Positions 42,190-56,800 of a stretch of 64,000 bases of DNA are shown here, in pieces. The position numbers and the translations under genes are program-made. The stretch comes from Aplectana chamaeleonis (Eukaryota; Nematoda; Chromadorea; Rhabditida; Cosmocercidae). The notes under the pieces are model-generated. The model searched no databases. It saw only the letters and a list, made by a program, of their open reading frames with translations, and was not told where the DNA came from. The DNA is taken from assembly GCA_029168955.1 (NCBI GenBank), contig JAPDOI010000370.1, positions 1 through 64,000 on the forward strand, written 5' to 3'. Within the stretch, counting starts at the first letter, position 1; every line of letters starts with the position of its first letter.

Positions 42190-42390
42190 CACCCTTTATA
42201 TGACGCCCTGCACACTCCCATTTGGGTCCTGCACACTTTCTATGATGTCCTGCGCACTCCCATTTATGTCCTGCACCTTTTATATGACGCCGTGCACACT
42301 CCCGTTTGGGTCCTGCACACTTTCTATGATGTCCTGCGCACTCCCATTTATGTCCTGCACCCTTTATATGACGCCGTGCACACTCCCACT
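42190..42390 (+). repeat. GACGCC/TATGTCC satellite subfamily, copy 1
   Basis: A run of units in which GACGTCC is replaced by GACGCC(C/G)TGCAC and the second half reads TTTATGTCCTGCACC followed by CTTTTATATGACGCC. A multi-unit string here recurs nearly unchanged about 4.3 kb away (CTGCACCTTTTATATGACGC at 42271 and 46567). It marks a segmental duplication within the homogeneous core. Confidence 0.7.
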
Positions 42391-45300
42391 GAGGTCCTGC
42401 ACACTTTCTATGACGTCCTGCACACTCCCATTTGGGTCCTGCACACTTTATAAGACGTCCTGCACACTCCCAATGGGGTCCTGCACACTTTCTATGACGT
42501 CCTGCACACTCCCATTTGGGTTCTGCACACTTTTTATGACATTCTGCACACTCCCACTGAGGACCTGCACATTTTCTGTGACGTCCCACACACTCCCATT
42601 CGGGTCCTGCGCACTTTCTATGACGTCCTGCACACTTCCATTTGGGTCCTGCACACTTTCTATGACGTCCTGCACACTCCCATTTGGGTTCTGCACACTT
42701 TTTATGACATTCTGCACACTCCCACTGAGGACCTGCACATTTTCTGTGACGTCCCACACACTCCCATTTGGGTCTTGCGCACTTTCTATGACGTCCTGCA
42801 CACTCCCATTTGGGTTCTGCACACTTTTTGTGACGTCCTGCACACTCCCACTGGGGACCTGCGTACTTTCCATGACGTCCTGCACACTCCAATTAGGATC
42901 CTGCACACTTTCTATGACGTCCTGCACACTCCCATTTGGGTCCTGCACACTTTTTATGACGTCCTGCTCACTCCCATTCGGATCCTGCACACTTTTTATG
43001 ACGTCCTGCACACTCCCATTCGGGTCCTGCACACTTTCTATGACGTCCTGCACACTCCCATCTGGGTCCTGCACACTTTCTATGACGTCCTGCACACTCC
43101 CACTGAGGACCTGCACACTTTCTGTGACGTCCTGCACACTCTCATCAAGGACCTGCACACTTTATATGACGTCCTGCTCACTCCCATTTGGGTCCTGCAC
43201 ACTTTCTATGACGTCCTGCACACTCCCACTGGGGTCCTGCACACTTTCTATGACGTCCTGCACACTCCCACTGAGGACCTGCACACTTTCTATGACGTCC
43301 TGCACACTCCCATTGAGGTCCTGCACACTTTCTATGACGTCCCGCACACTCCCATTTGGGTCCTGCACACTTTCTATGACGTCCTGCACACTCCCAGTGA
43401 GGACCTGCACACTTTCTATGACGTCCTGCACACTCCCATTTGGGTCCTGCACACTTTCTATGACGTCCTGCACACTCCCATTTGGGTCCTGCACACTTTC
43501 TATGACGTCCTGCACACTCCCATTTGGGTCCTGCACACTTTCAGGTGACGTCCTGCACACTCCCATTTGTGTCCCGCAACCTTCTATGACGTCCTCCACA
43601 CTCCCACTTGATTCTTGCACACATTCTATTGCGTCCTGCACACTCGAATTAGGGTCCTGCGCACTTTCTATGACGTCCTGCACACTCCCATCGAGGGCCT
43701 GCACACTTTCTATAGACGTCCTGCACACTCCCATTTGGGTCCTGCGCACTCTCTATGAAGTCCTGCACACTCCCACTGGGGTCCTGCACACTTTCTATGA
43801 CGTCCTGCTCACTCCCATTTGGGTCCTGCACACTTTCTATGACGTCCTCCCCACTCCCATTTGGGTCCTGCACACTTTCTATGACGTCCTGCACACTCCC
43901 ACTGAGGTCCTGCACACTTTTTATGACGTCCTGCACCCTCCCAGTCGGATCCTGCACACTTTTTATGACGTCCTGCACACTCCCATTCGGGTCCTGCACA
44001 CTTTCTATGACGTCCTGCACACTCCCATTTGGGTCCTGCACACTTTTTATGACGTCCTGCATACTCCCACTGAGGACCTGCACACTTTCTATGACGTCCT
44101 GCACACTCCCATTGAGGTCCTGCACACTTTCTATGACGTCCTGCACACTCCCATTTGGGTCCTGCACACTTTCTATGACGTCCTGCACACTCCCACTGAG
44201 GACCTGCACACTTTCTATGACGTCCTGCACACTCCCATTTGGGTCCTGCACACTTTCTATGACGTCCTGCACACTCCCATTTGGGTCCTGCACACTTTCT
44301 ATGACGTCCTGCACACTCCGACTGATGTCCTGCACACTTTTTATGACGTCCTGCACACTCCCATTCAGGTCCTGCACACTTTCTATGACGTCCTGCACAC
44401 TCCCATTTGGGACCTGCGCACTTTCCATGACGTCGTGCACACTCCCACTGAGGTCCTGCACACTTTCTATGACGTCCTGCACACTCCCATTTGGGTCCTG
44501 CACACTTTCTGTGACGTCCTGCACACTCCCACTGAGGACCTGCACACTTTCTATGACGTCCTGCACACTCCCATTGAGGTCCTGCACACTTTCTATGACG
44601 TCCTGCACACTCCCACTTGGGTCCTGCACACTTTCTATGACGTCCTGCACACTCCCACTTAGTGGGACTCCATGCACACTTTCTATGACGTCCTGCACAC
44701 TCCCATTGAGGTCCTGCACACTTTCTATAGACGCCCTGCACACTCCCATTTGGGTCCTGCACACTTTCTATGACGTCCTGCACACTCCCACTGAGGTCCT
44801 GCACACTTTCTATGACGTCCTGCACACTCCCACTGAGGACCTGCACACTTTCTATGACGTCCTGCACACTCCCATTTGGGTCCTGCACACTTTCTATGAC
44901 GTCCTGCACACTCCCATTTGGGTCCTGCACACTTTCTATGACGTCCTGCACACTCCCACTGAGGACCTGCACACTTTCTATGACGTCCTGCACACTCCCA
45001 CTGAGGACCTGCACACTTTCTATGACGTCCTGCACACTCCCATTTGGGTCCTGCACACTTTCTATGACGTCCTGCACACTCCCAATTGGGTCCTGCGCAC
45101 TTTCTATGACGTCCTGCACACTCCCATTGAGGAACTGCACACTTTCTATGACGTCCTGCACACTCACATTTGGGTCCTGCACACTTTCTATGACGTCCCG
45201 CACACTCCTATAGGGGTCCTGCACACTTTCTATGACTTCCTGCACACTCCCAGTGAGGACCTGCGCACTTTCTATGACGTCCTGCACACTCCCATTGAGG

Positions 45301-45759
45301 AACTGCACACTTTCTATGACGTCCTGCACACTCCCATTGAGGAACTGCACACTTTCTATGACGTCCTGCACACTCCCATTTGAGGACCTGCACACTTTCT
45401 ATGACGTCCTGCACACTCCCACTGAGGACCTGCACACTTTCTATGACGTCCTGCACACTCCCATTTGGGTCCTGCACACTTTCTATGACGTCCTGCACAC
45501 TCCCACTGAGGACCTGCACACTTTCTATGACGTCCTGCACACTCACATTGGGTACCTGCACACTTTCTATGACGTCCTGCACACTCCCATTGAGGTCCTG
45601 CACACTTTCTATGACGTCCTGCACACTCCCACTGAGGTCCTGCACACTTTCTATGACGTCCTGCACACTCCCATTTGGGTCCTGCACACTTTCTATGACG
45701 TCCTGCACACTCCCATTGAGGTCCTGCACACTTTCTATGACGTCCTGCACACTCCCATT

Positions 45760-46095
45760 GAGGTCCTGCACACTTTCTATGACGTCCTGCACACTCCAAT
45801 TGAGGTCCTGCACACTTTCTATGAAGTCCTGCACACTCCCATGTAGGTCCTGCACACTTTCTATGACGTCCTGCACACTCCCATTTGGGTCCTGCACACT
45901 TTCTATGACGTCCTGCACACTCCCACTGAGGACCTGCACACTTTCTATGACGTCCTGCACACTCCAATTGAGGTCCTGCACACTTTCTATGAAGTCCTGC
46001 ACACTCCCATGTAGGTCCTGCACACTTTCTATGACGTCCTGCACACTCCCACTGAGGTCCTGCACACTTTCTATGACGTCCTGCACACTCCCATT
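45760..46095 (+). repeat. 168-bp (4 x 42) tandem duplication
   Basis: The rare string ACACTCCAATTGAGGTCC, followed by TATGAAGTCCTGCAC and CCCATGTAGGTCC, occurs at 45791 and 45959, an offset of 168 bp. This is four units, or eight half-units. The in-frame TAG in CCCATGTAGG closes one of the plus-strand frames at both copies. Confidence 0.75.
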
Positions 46096-46319
46096 TGGGT
46101 CCTGCACACTTTCTATGACGTCCTGCACACTCCCATTGAGGTCCTGCACACTTTCTATGACGTCCTGCACACTCCCATTGAGGTCATGCACACTTTCTAA
46201 GACGTCCCGCACACTCCCATTTGGGTCCTGCACACTTTCTATGACGTCCTGCACACTCCTCCCACTGAGGACCTGCACACTTTCTATGACGTCCTGCACA
46301 CTCCCATTGAGGTCCTGCA

Positions 46320-47085
46320 CCCTTTATATGACGCCCTGCACACTCCCTTTTGGGTCCTGCACACTTTCTAAGACGCCGTGCACACTCCCATTTGGGTCCT
46401 GCACACTTTCTATGACGCCCTGCACACTCCCACTGGGGTCCTGCACACTTTCTTTGACGCCCTGCACACTCCCATTTATGTCCTGCACCCTTTATATGAC
46501 GCCCTGCACACTCCCATTTGGGTCCTGCACACTTTCTATGATGTCCTGCGCACTCCCATTTATGTCCTGCACCTTTTATATGACGCCGTGCACACTCCCG
46601 TTTGGGTCCTGCACACTTTCTATGATGTCCTGCGCACTCCCACTGAGGACCTGCACACTTTCTGTGACGCCGTGCACACTCCCGTTTGGGTCCTGCACAC
46701 TTTCTATGATGTCCTGCGCACTCCCATTTATGTCCTGCACCCTTTATATGACGCCGTGCACACTCCCATTTGGGTCCTGCACACTTTCTGTAACGTCCTG
46801 CACGCTCCCGATGAGGTCCTGCACCCTTTATATGACGCCCTGCACACTCCCTTTTGGGTCCTGCACACTTTCTATGACGTCCTGCACACTCCAATTTGGG
46901 CCTTGCACACTTTCTATGATGTCCTGCACACTTCCACTGGGGTCCTGCACACTTTCTATGACGCCCTGCACACTCCCATTCATGTCCTGCACCCTTTATA
47001 TGAGGCCCTGCACACTCCCATTCGGGTCCTGCACACTTTCTATGACGCCCTGCACACTCCCATTTGGGTCCTGCACACTTTCTAA
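46320..47085 (+). repeat. GACGCC/TATGTCC satellite subfamily, copy 2 (expanded)
   Basis: The same subfamily as at 42190-42390, expanded to most of 0.75 kb. It is mixed with TTCATGTCC and CACGCTCCCGATGAGG units that also occur near 40150. The subfamily therefore spread locally in blocks rather than as single units. Confidence 0.7.
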
Positions 47086-50000
47086 GACGTTCTGCACACT
47101 CCCACTGGGGTCCTGCACACTTTCTATGACGTCCTGCACACTCCCGTTTGGGTTCCGCACACTTTCTACGACGTTCCGCACACTCCCACTGTGGTCCTGC
47201 ACACTTTCTATGACGTTCTGCACACTCCCATTGAGGAACCGCACACTTTCTATGACGTCCTGCACACTCACATTTGGGTCCTGCACACTTTCGATGACGT
47301 TCCGCACACTCCCATTTGGGCCCTGCACACTTTCTATGACTTCCTGCACACTCCCAGTGAGGACCTGCGCACTTTCTATGACGTCCCGCAAACTCCCATT
47401 TGGGTCCTGTACACTTTCTATGACGTTCCGCACACTCCCATTTGGGCCCTGCACACTTTCTATGCCTTCCTGCACACTCCCAGTGAGGACCTGCGCACTT
47501 TCTATGACGTCCCGCAAACTCCCATTTGGGTCCTGTACACTTTCTATGACGTCCTGCACACTCCCAGTGTGGTCCTGCACACTTTATATGGCGTTCTGCA
47601 CACTCCCATTTGGGTGCTGCACACTTTCTATGACGTCCTGCACACTCCCAGTGTGGTCCTGCACACTTTATATGGCGTTCTGCACACTCCCATTGGGGTC
47701 CTGCACACTTTCTATGACGTCCTGCACACTCCCATTGAGGTCCTGCACACTTTCTATGACGTCCTGCACACTCCCACTGAGGACCTGCACACTTTCTATG
47801 ACGTCCTGCACACTCCCATTTGGGTCCTGCACACTTTCTATGACGTCCTGCACACTCCCACTGAGGACCTGCACACTTTCTATGACGTCCTGCACACTCC
47901 CACTGAGGACCTGCACACTTTCTATGACGTCCTGCACACTCCCATTTGGGTCCTGCACACTTTCTATGACGTCCTGCACACTCCCACTGAGGTCCTGCAC
48001 ACTTTCTATGACGTCCTGCACACTCCCACTGAGGACCTGCACACTTTCTATGACGTCCTGCACACTCCCACTTAGGACCTGCACGCTATACATGACGTCC
48101 TGCTCACTCCCACTGAGGACCTGCACACTTTCTATGATTTCCTGCACACTCCCAGTGAGGACCTGCGCACTTTCTATGACGTCCTGCACACTCCCATTGG
48201 GGTCCTGCACACTTTCTATGACGTCCTGCACACTCCCATTTGGGTCCTGCACACTTTCTATGACGTCCTGCACACTCCCACTGGGGACCTGCACACTTTC
48301 TATGACGTCCTGCACACTCCCACTGAGGACCTGCACACTTTCTATGACGTCCTGCACACTCCCATTTGGGTCCTGCACACTTTCTATGACGTCCTGCACA
48401 CTCCCATTTGGGTCCTGCACACTTTCTATGACGTCCTGCACACTCCCACTGAGGACCTGCACACTTTCTATGACGTCCTGCACACTCCCATTTGGGTCCT
48501 GCACACTTTCTATGACGTCCTGCACACTCCCACTGAGGTCCTGCACACTTTCTATGACGTCCTGCACACTCCCACTGAGGTCCTGCACACTTTCCATGAT
48601 GTCCTACACACTCCCATTTATGTCCTGCTCACATTCTACGACGTCCTGTACACTCCCATTTGGGTCCTGTACACTTTCTATGACGCCCTGCACACTCTCA
48701 TTTATGTCTTGCACACTTCACATGACGTCCTGCACACTCCCACTGAGTGTCCTGCACACTTTCTCTGACGCGCTGCTCACTCCCATTCGGGTCCTGCACA
48801 CTTTCTGCGACGTCCTGCACACTCCCGCTTAGGTCCTGCACACTAGCGATAACGTCCTGCACACTCCCACTGAGGTCCTGCACACTTTCTATGACGTCCT
48901 GCACACTCCCATTTGGGTCCTGCACACTTTCTATGACGTCCTGCACACTCCCACTGAGGACCTGCACACTTTCTATGACGTCCTGCACACTCCCACTGAG
49001 GACCTGCACACTTTCTATGACGTCCTGCACACTCCCATTTGGGTCCTGCACACTTTCTATGACGTCCTGCACACTCCCACTGAGGACCTGCACACTTTCT
49101 ATGACGTCCTGCACACTCCCATTGGGTCCTGCACACTTTCTATGACGTCCTGCACACTCCCACTGAGGTCCTGCACACTTTCTATGACGTCCTGCACACT
49201 CCCATTTGGGTCCTGCACACTTTCTATGACGTCCTGCACACTCCCACTGAGGACCTGCACACTTTCTATGACGTCCTGCACACTCCCATTGAGGTCCTGC
49301 ACACTTTCTATGACGTCCTGCACACTCCCATAGAGGTCCTGCACACTTTCTATGACGTCCTGCACACTCCCACTGAGGACCTGCACACTTTCTATGACGT
49401 CCTGCACACTCCCATTTGGGTCCTGCACACTTTCTATGACGTCCTGCACACTCCCATTTGGGTCCTGCACACTTTCTATGACGTCCTGCACACTCACTGG
49501 GGTCCTGAACACTTTCTATGACGTCCTGCACACTCCCACTGAGGTCCTGCACACTTTCTATGACGTCCTGCTCACTCCCACTTGAGTCCTGAACACTTTC
49601 TATGACGTCCTGCACACTCCCACTGAGGTCCTGCGCACTTTCTATGACGTCCTGCACACTTCCACTGAGGACCTGCACACTTTCTATGACGTCCTGCACA
49701 CTCCCATTTGGGTCCTGCACACTTTCTATGACGTCCTGCACACTCCCACTGAGGACCTGCACACTTTCTATGACGTCCTGCACACTCCCACTGAGGACCT
49801 GCACACTTTCTATGACGTCCTGCACACTCCCACTTGGGTCCTGCACACTTTTTATGACGTCCTGCACACTCCCATTTGGGTCCTGCACACTTTCTATGAC
49901 GTCCTGCACACTCCCACTGGGGACCTGCGCACTTTCCATGACGTCCTGCACACTCCCATTTGGGTCCTGCACACTTTCTATGACGTCCTGCACACTCCCA

Positions 50001-50829
50001 CTGGGGTCCTGCACACTTTCTATGACGTCCTGCACACTCCCACTGAGGACCTGCACACTTTCTATGACGTCCTGCACACACTCCCATTGGAGGAACTGCA
50101 CACTTTCTATGACGTCCTGCACACTCCCATTTGGGTCCTGCACACTTTCTATGACGTCCTGCACACTCCCACTGAGGACCTGCACACTTTCTATGACGTC
50201 CTGCACACTCCCACTGAGGACCTGCACACTTTCTATGACGTCCTGCACACTCCCATTTGGGTCCTGCACACTTTCTATGACGTCCTGCACACTCCCACTG
50301 AGGACCTGCACACATTCTATGACGTCCTGCACACTCACATTCCGGTCCTGCACACTTTCTATGACGTCCTGCACACTCCCATTTGGGTCCTGCACACTTT
50401 CTATGACGTCCTGCACACTCCCACTTGGGTCCTGCACACTTTTTATGACGTCCTGCACACTCCCACTGAGGACCTGCACACTTTCTATGACGTCCTGCAC
50501 ACTCCCATTTGGGTCCTGCACACTTTCTATGACGTCCTGCACACTCCCATTTGGGTCCTGCACACTTTCTATGACGTCCTGCACACTCCCACTGAGGACC
50601 TGCACACTTTCTATGACGTCCCGCACACTCCCATTTGGGTCCTGCACACTTTCTATGACGTCCTGCACACTCCCACTGAGGTCCTGCACACTTTCTATGA
50701 CGTCCTGCACACTCCCACTGAGGTCCTGCACACTTTCTATGACGTCCTGCACACTCCCACTGAGGACCTGCGCACTTTCTATGACGTCCTGCACACTCCC
50801 ATTTGGGTTCTGCACACTTTTTATGACGT

Positions 50830-53800
50830 CCTGAACACTCCCATTGGGGTCCTACACCCTTTCTATGACGTCCTGCACACTTCCATTTGGGTCCTGCTCA
50901 CTTTCTATGACGTCCTGCACACTCCCACTGAGGTCCTGCACACTTTCTATGACGTCCTGCACACTCCCACTGAGGACCTGCACATTTTCTGTGACGTCCT
51001 GCACACTTCCGTTTGGGTCCTGCACACTTTCTTTGACGTCCCGCACATTCCCACTGAGGTCCTGCACACTTTATATGGCGTCCTGCACACTCCCACTGGG
51101 TTCTGCACACTTTCCAAGACGTCCTGCATAATCCCATTAGTGTACTGCTCACTTTCTGTGACGTCCCGCACATTCCCACTGAGGTCCTGCACACTTTCTG
51201 TGACGTCCTGCGCACTATCGCTGGGGACCTGCACAATTTCTATGACGTCCTGCACGCTTTCGATGACGTCCCGCACACTCCCATTTGGGTCCTGCACACT
51301 TTCTTTGACTTCCTGCACACTCCCAGTGAGGACCTGCGCATTTTATATGACGTCCTGCACACTCTCATTGGGGTACTGCACACTTTATATGACGACCTGC
51401 ACACTCCCAATAGGGTCCTGCACATTTTATATGACATCCTGCACACTCTCATTTGGGTCCTGCACACTCTCTGTGACGTCCTGCACACTCCCACTGAGGA
51501 CCCGCACACTTTATATGACGTCCTGCACACTCACATTTGGGTCCTGCACACTTTCTATGACGTCCCGCACACTCCCATAGGGGTCCTGCACACTTTCTAT
51601 GACTTCCTGCACACTCCCAGTGAGGACCTGCGCACTTTCTATGACGTCCTGCACACTCCCATTGAGGACCTGCACACTTTCTATGACGTCCCGCAAACTC
51701 CCATTTGGGTCCTGTACACTTTCTATGACTTCCTGCACACTCCCAGTGAGGACCTGCGCACTTGCTATGACGTCATGCGCACTCACACTGAGGACCCGCA
51801 CACTTTATGTGACGTCCTGCACACTCACATTTGGGTCCTGCACACTCTCTGTGACGTCCTGTGAACTCCCATTTGCGTTCTGTACATTTTCTATGACGTC
51901 CTGCACACTCCCACTGAGGACCTGCACACCTTATATGACGTCCTGCACACTCAAATTTGGGTCCTGCACACTCTCTGTGACGTCCTGCACACTCCCACTG
52001 AGGACCTGCACATTTTATATGACGTCCTGCACACTCCCACTGAGGACCTGCACACTTTCTATGACGTCCTGCACACTCCCATTTGGGTCCTGCACACTTT
52101 CTATGACGTCCTGCACACTCCCACTGGGTCCTGCACACTTTCTATGACGTCCTGCACACTCCCACTTGGGTCCTGCACACTTTCTATGACGTCCTGCACA
52201 CTCCCACTTAGGACCTGCACACTTTCTATGACGTCCTGCACACTCCCATTTGGGTCCTGCACACTTTCTATGACGTCCTGCACACTCCCACTGAAGACCT
52301 GCACACTTTCTATGACGTCCTGCACACTCTCATTTGGGTTCTGCACACCTTCTGTGACGTCCTGCACACTCCCACTGAGGACCTGCACACTCTATATGAC
52401 ATCCTGCACATTCCCACTGAGGATCTGTACACTTTCTATGACGTCCAGCACACTCCCATAGCGGTCCTGCACACTTTGTATGACGTCCTGCATTTTACCA
52501 CTGAGAATCTGCACACCTTCTATGACGTCCTGCACACTCCCACTGAGGACCTGCACACTCTCTGTGACGTCCTGCACTCTCCCACTGAAGACCTGCACAC
52601 TTTATATGACGTCCTGCACACTCTCATTTGGGTCCTGCACACTTTCTATGACGTCCTGCACACTCCCAATAGGGTCCTGCACACTTTCTAAGACGTCCTG
52701 CACACTCCCACTTGGGTCCTGCACACTTTCTATGAGGTCCTGCACACTCCCATTGAGGACCTGCACACTCTCTGTGACGTCCTGCACACTCCCACTGAGG
52801 ACCCGCACACTTTATATGACGTCCTGCACACTCACATTTGGGTCCTGCACACTTTCTATGACTTCCTGCACACTCCCAGTGAGGACCTGCGCATTTTATA
52901 TGACGTCCTGCACATTTTCTATGACGTCCCGCACACTCCCAGTTGGGTCCTGCACACTTTCTATGACTTCCTGCACACTCCCAGTGAGGACCTGCGCACT
53001 TTCTATGACGTCATGCACACTCACACTGAGGACCTGCGCACTTTCTATGACGTCCCGCAAACTCCCATTTGGGTCCTGTACACTTTCTATGACTTCCTGC
53101 ACACTCCCAGTGAGGACCTGCGCACTTTCTATGACGTCATGCACACTCACACTGAGTACCTGCACACTTTCTATGACGTCCCGCAAACTCCCATTTGGGT
53201 CCTGCACACTCTCTGTGACGTACTGTGTACTCCCATTTGGGTCCCGTACAATTTCTATGACGTCCTGCACACTCCCACTGAGGACCTGTACACCTTATAT
53301 GACGACCTGCGCACTCCCATTGGGGTCGTGCACATTTTTTGTGACGTCCTGCACTCTCCCACTGAGGACCCGTACACTTTATATGACGACCTGCACACTC
53401 TTATTAGGGTCCTGTACATTTTCTATGACGTCCTGCACACTCCCACTGAGGACCTGCACACTTTATATGACGTCCTGCACACTCACATTTGGGTCCTGCA
53501 CACTTTCTATGACGTCCCGCACACTCCCATAGGGGTCCTGCACACTTTATATGACGTCCTGCACTTTACCACTGAAAACCTCCACACTTTCTGTGACGTC
53601 CTGTACACTCCCATTCGGGTCCTGCACGCTTTCTATGACGTCCTGCACACTCCCACTAGGGACCTGCGCCCTTTCTGTGACGTCCTGCACACTCACACTG
53701 TGGACCTGCAAACTTTATATGACGTCCTGCACATTTTCTATGACGACCCGCACACTCCCATTTGGGTCCTGCACACTCTCTGTGACGTCCTGCACACTCC

Positions 53801-56800
53801 CACTGAGGACCTGCACACTCTATATGGCGTCCTGCACACTCTCATTGGGGTACTGCACACTTTATATGACGACCTGCACACTCCCAATAGGGTCCTGCAC
53901 ATTTTCTAAGCGTCCCGCACACTCCCACTTGGGTCCTGCATACTCTCTGTGACGTCCTGCACACTCCCACTGAGGACCCGCACACTTTATATGACGTCCT
54001 GCACACTCACATTTGGGTCCTGCACACTTTCTATGACGTCCCGCACACTCCTATAGGGGTCCTGCACACTTTCTATGACTTCCTGCACACTCCCAGTGAG
54101 GACCTGCGCACTTTCTATGACGTCCTGCACACTCCCATTGAGGACCTGCACACTTTCTATGACGTCCCGCAAACTCCCATTTGGGTCCTGTACACTTTCT
54201 ATGACTTCCTGCACACTCCCAGTGAGGACCTGCGCACTTTCTATGACGTCATGCGCACTCACACTGAGGACCTGCACACTTTCTATGACGTCCCGCACAC
54301 TCCCATAGGGGTCCTGCACACTTTATATGACGTCCTGCACTTTACCACTGAAAACCTACACACTTTCTGTGACGTCCTGTACACTCCCATTCGGGTCCTG
54401 CACGCTTTCTATGACGTCCTGCACACTCCCACTAGGGACCTGCGCCCTTTCTGTGACGTCCTGCACACTCACACTGTGGACCTGCAAACTTTATATGACG
54501 TTCTGCACATTTTCTATGACGTCCCGCACACTCCCATTTGAGTCCTGCACACTCTCTGTGACGTCCTGCACACTCCCACTGGGGACCTGCACACTTTATA
54601 TGGCGTCCTGCACACTCCCATTGGGGCCGTGCACATTTTTTGTGACGTCCTGCACTCTCCCACTGAGGACCCGTACACTTTATATGACGGCCTGCACACT
54701 CCCACTTGGGTCCTGCACACTCTCTGTGACGTCCTGCACACTCCCACTGAGGACCCGCACACTTTATATGACGTCCTGCTTTATATGACGTCCTGCCCAC
54801 TCACATGTGGGTCCTGCACACTTTCCATGACGTCCCGCACACTCCCATAGGGGTCCTGCACACTTTATACTACGTCCTGCACTTTACCACTGAGAACCTT
54901 CCACACTTTCTGTGACGTCCTGTGCACTTTCATTCGGGTCCTGCACATTTTCTATGACGTCCCGCACACTCCCATTTGGGTCCTGCACACTCTCTGTGAC
55001 GTCCTGCACACTCCCACTGAGGACCTGCACACTTTATATGGCGTCCTGCACACTCTCATTGGGGTACTGCACACTTTATATGACGACCTGCACACTCCCA
55101 CTTGGGTCCTGCACACTCTCTGTGACGTCCTGCACACTCCCACTGAGGACCCGCACACTTTATATGACGTCCTGCTTTATATGACGTCCTGCCCACTCAC
55201 ATGTGGGTCCTGCACACTTTCCATGACGTCCCACATGGGTCCTGCACACTTTCTATGACGTCCTGCACACTCCCATTTGGGTCCTGCACACTTTCTATGA
55301 CGTCCCGCACACTCCCACTAGGGGTCCTGCACACTTTCTATGACGTCCTGCACACTCCCACTGAGGACCTGCACACTTTATATGACGTCCTGCACACTCT
55401 CATTGAGGATCTGCACACTTTCTATGACGTCCCGCACACTCCCATTTGGGTCCTGCACACTCTCTGTGACGTCCTGCACTCTCCCACTGAAGACCTGCAC
55501 ACTTTATATGACGTCCTGCACACTCTCATTTGGGTCCTGCACACTTTCTATGACGTCCTGCACACTCCCACTTAGGACCTGCACGCTATACATGACGTCC
55601 CACACACTCCAACTGAGGATCTGTACACTTTCTATGACGTCCCGCACACTCCCATAGCGGTCCTGCACACTTTGTATGACGTCCTGCATTTTACCACTGA
55701 GAATCTGCACACCTTCTATGACGTCCTGCACACTCCCACTGAGGACCTGCACACTCTATATGACATCCTGCACATTCCCACTGAGGACCTGCACACTCTA
55801 TATGGCGTCCTGCACACTCTCATTGGGGTACTGCACACTTTATATGACGACCTGCACACTCCCAATAGGGTCCTGCACATTTTCTAAGCTTCCCGCACAA
55901 TCCCACTTGGGTCCTGCACACTCTCTGTGACGTCCTGCACACTCCCACTGAGGACCCGCACACTTTATATGACGTCCTGCACACTCACATTTGGGTCCTG
56001 CACACTTTCTATGACGTCCCGCACACTCCCATTTGGGTCCTGCACACTTTCTATGACTTCCTGCACACTCCCAGTGAGGACCTGCGCATTTTATATGACG
56101 TCCTGCACATTTTCTATGACGTCCCGCACACTCCCAATTGGGTCCTGCACACTTTCTATGACTTCCTGCACACTCCCAGTGAGGACCTGCGCACTTTCTA
56201 TGACGTCATGCACACTCACACTGAGTACCTGCACACTTTCTATGACGTCCCGCAAACTCCCATTTGGGTCCTGCACACTTTCTATGACTTCCTGCACACT
56301 CCCAGTGAGGACCTGCGCACTTTCTATGACTCCTGCACACTCACACTGAGTACCTGCACACTTTCTATGACGTCCCGCAAACTCCCATTTGGGTCCTGCA
56401 CACTCTCTGTGACGTACTGTGTACTCCCATTTGGGTCCTGTACAATTTCTATGACGTCCTGCACACTCCCACTGAGGACCTGCACACCTTATATGACGAC
56501 CTGCACACTCCCATTGGGGTCGTGCACATTTTTTGTGACGTCCTGCACTCTTCCACTGAGGACCCGTACACTTTATATGACGACCTGCACACTCTTATTA
56601 GGGTCCTGTACATTTTCTATGACGTCCTGCTCACTCCCACTGAGGACCTGCCCTCTTTATGACGTCCTGCACACTCACCTTTGGGTCCTGCACACTTTCT
56701 ATGACGTCCCGCACACTCCCATAGGGGTCCTGCACACTTTATATGACGTCCTGCACTTTACCACTGAAAACCTCCACACTTTCTGTGACGTCCTGTACAC

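Larger units (their letters stand above)
38790..50830 (+). repeat. Homogeneous core of the satellite
   Basis: Near-identical 42-mers run in unbroken phase for kilobases. The dominant forms are TTTGGGTCC, ACTGAGGACC and ACTGAGGTCC second halves. The longest repeat-derived open frame (about 1150 codons, plus strand 45380-48832) falls here simply because indels are absent. Minor subfamilies appear as islands: GACGCC/TATGTCC units at 42190-42390 and 46320-47080, and edge-type HOR units at 45090-45370 and 47170-47560. Confidence 0.85.

Noticed and set aside
45380..48832. Plus-strand open frame of about 1150 codons, and similar ones such as 42116-44662 and 40254-42098
   Set aside because: It is pure 14-residue repetition from the 42-bp satellite, with equally long frames on the other strand. 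It ends wherever an indel or a variant stop codon occurs, so it is expected from a stop-free unit divisible by three.
48698..50815. Minus-strand open frame of about 705 codons
   Set aside because: Same satellite by-product on the opposite strand. It even switches between the two open minus frames at an indel.
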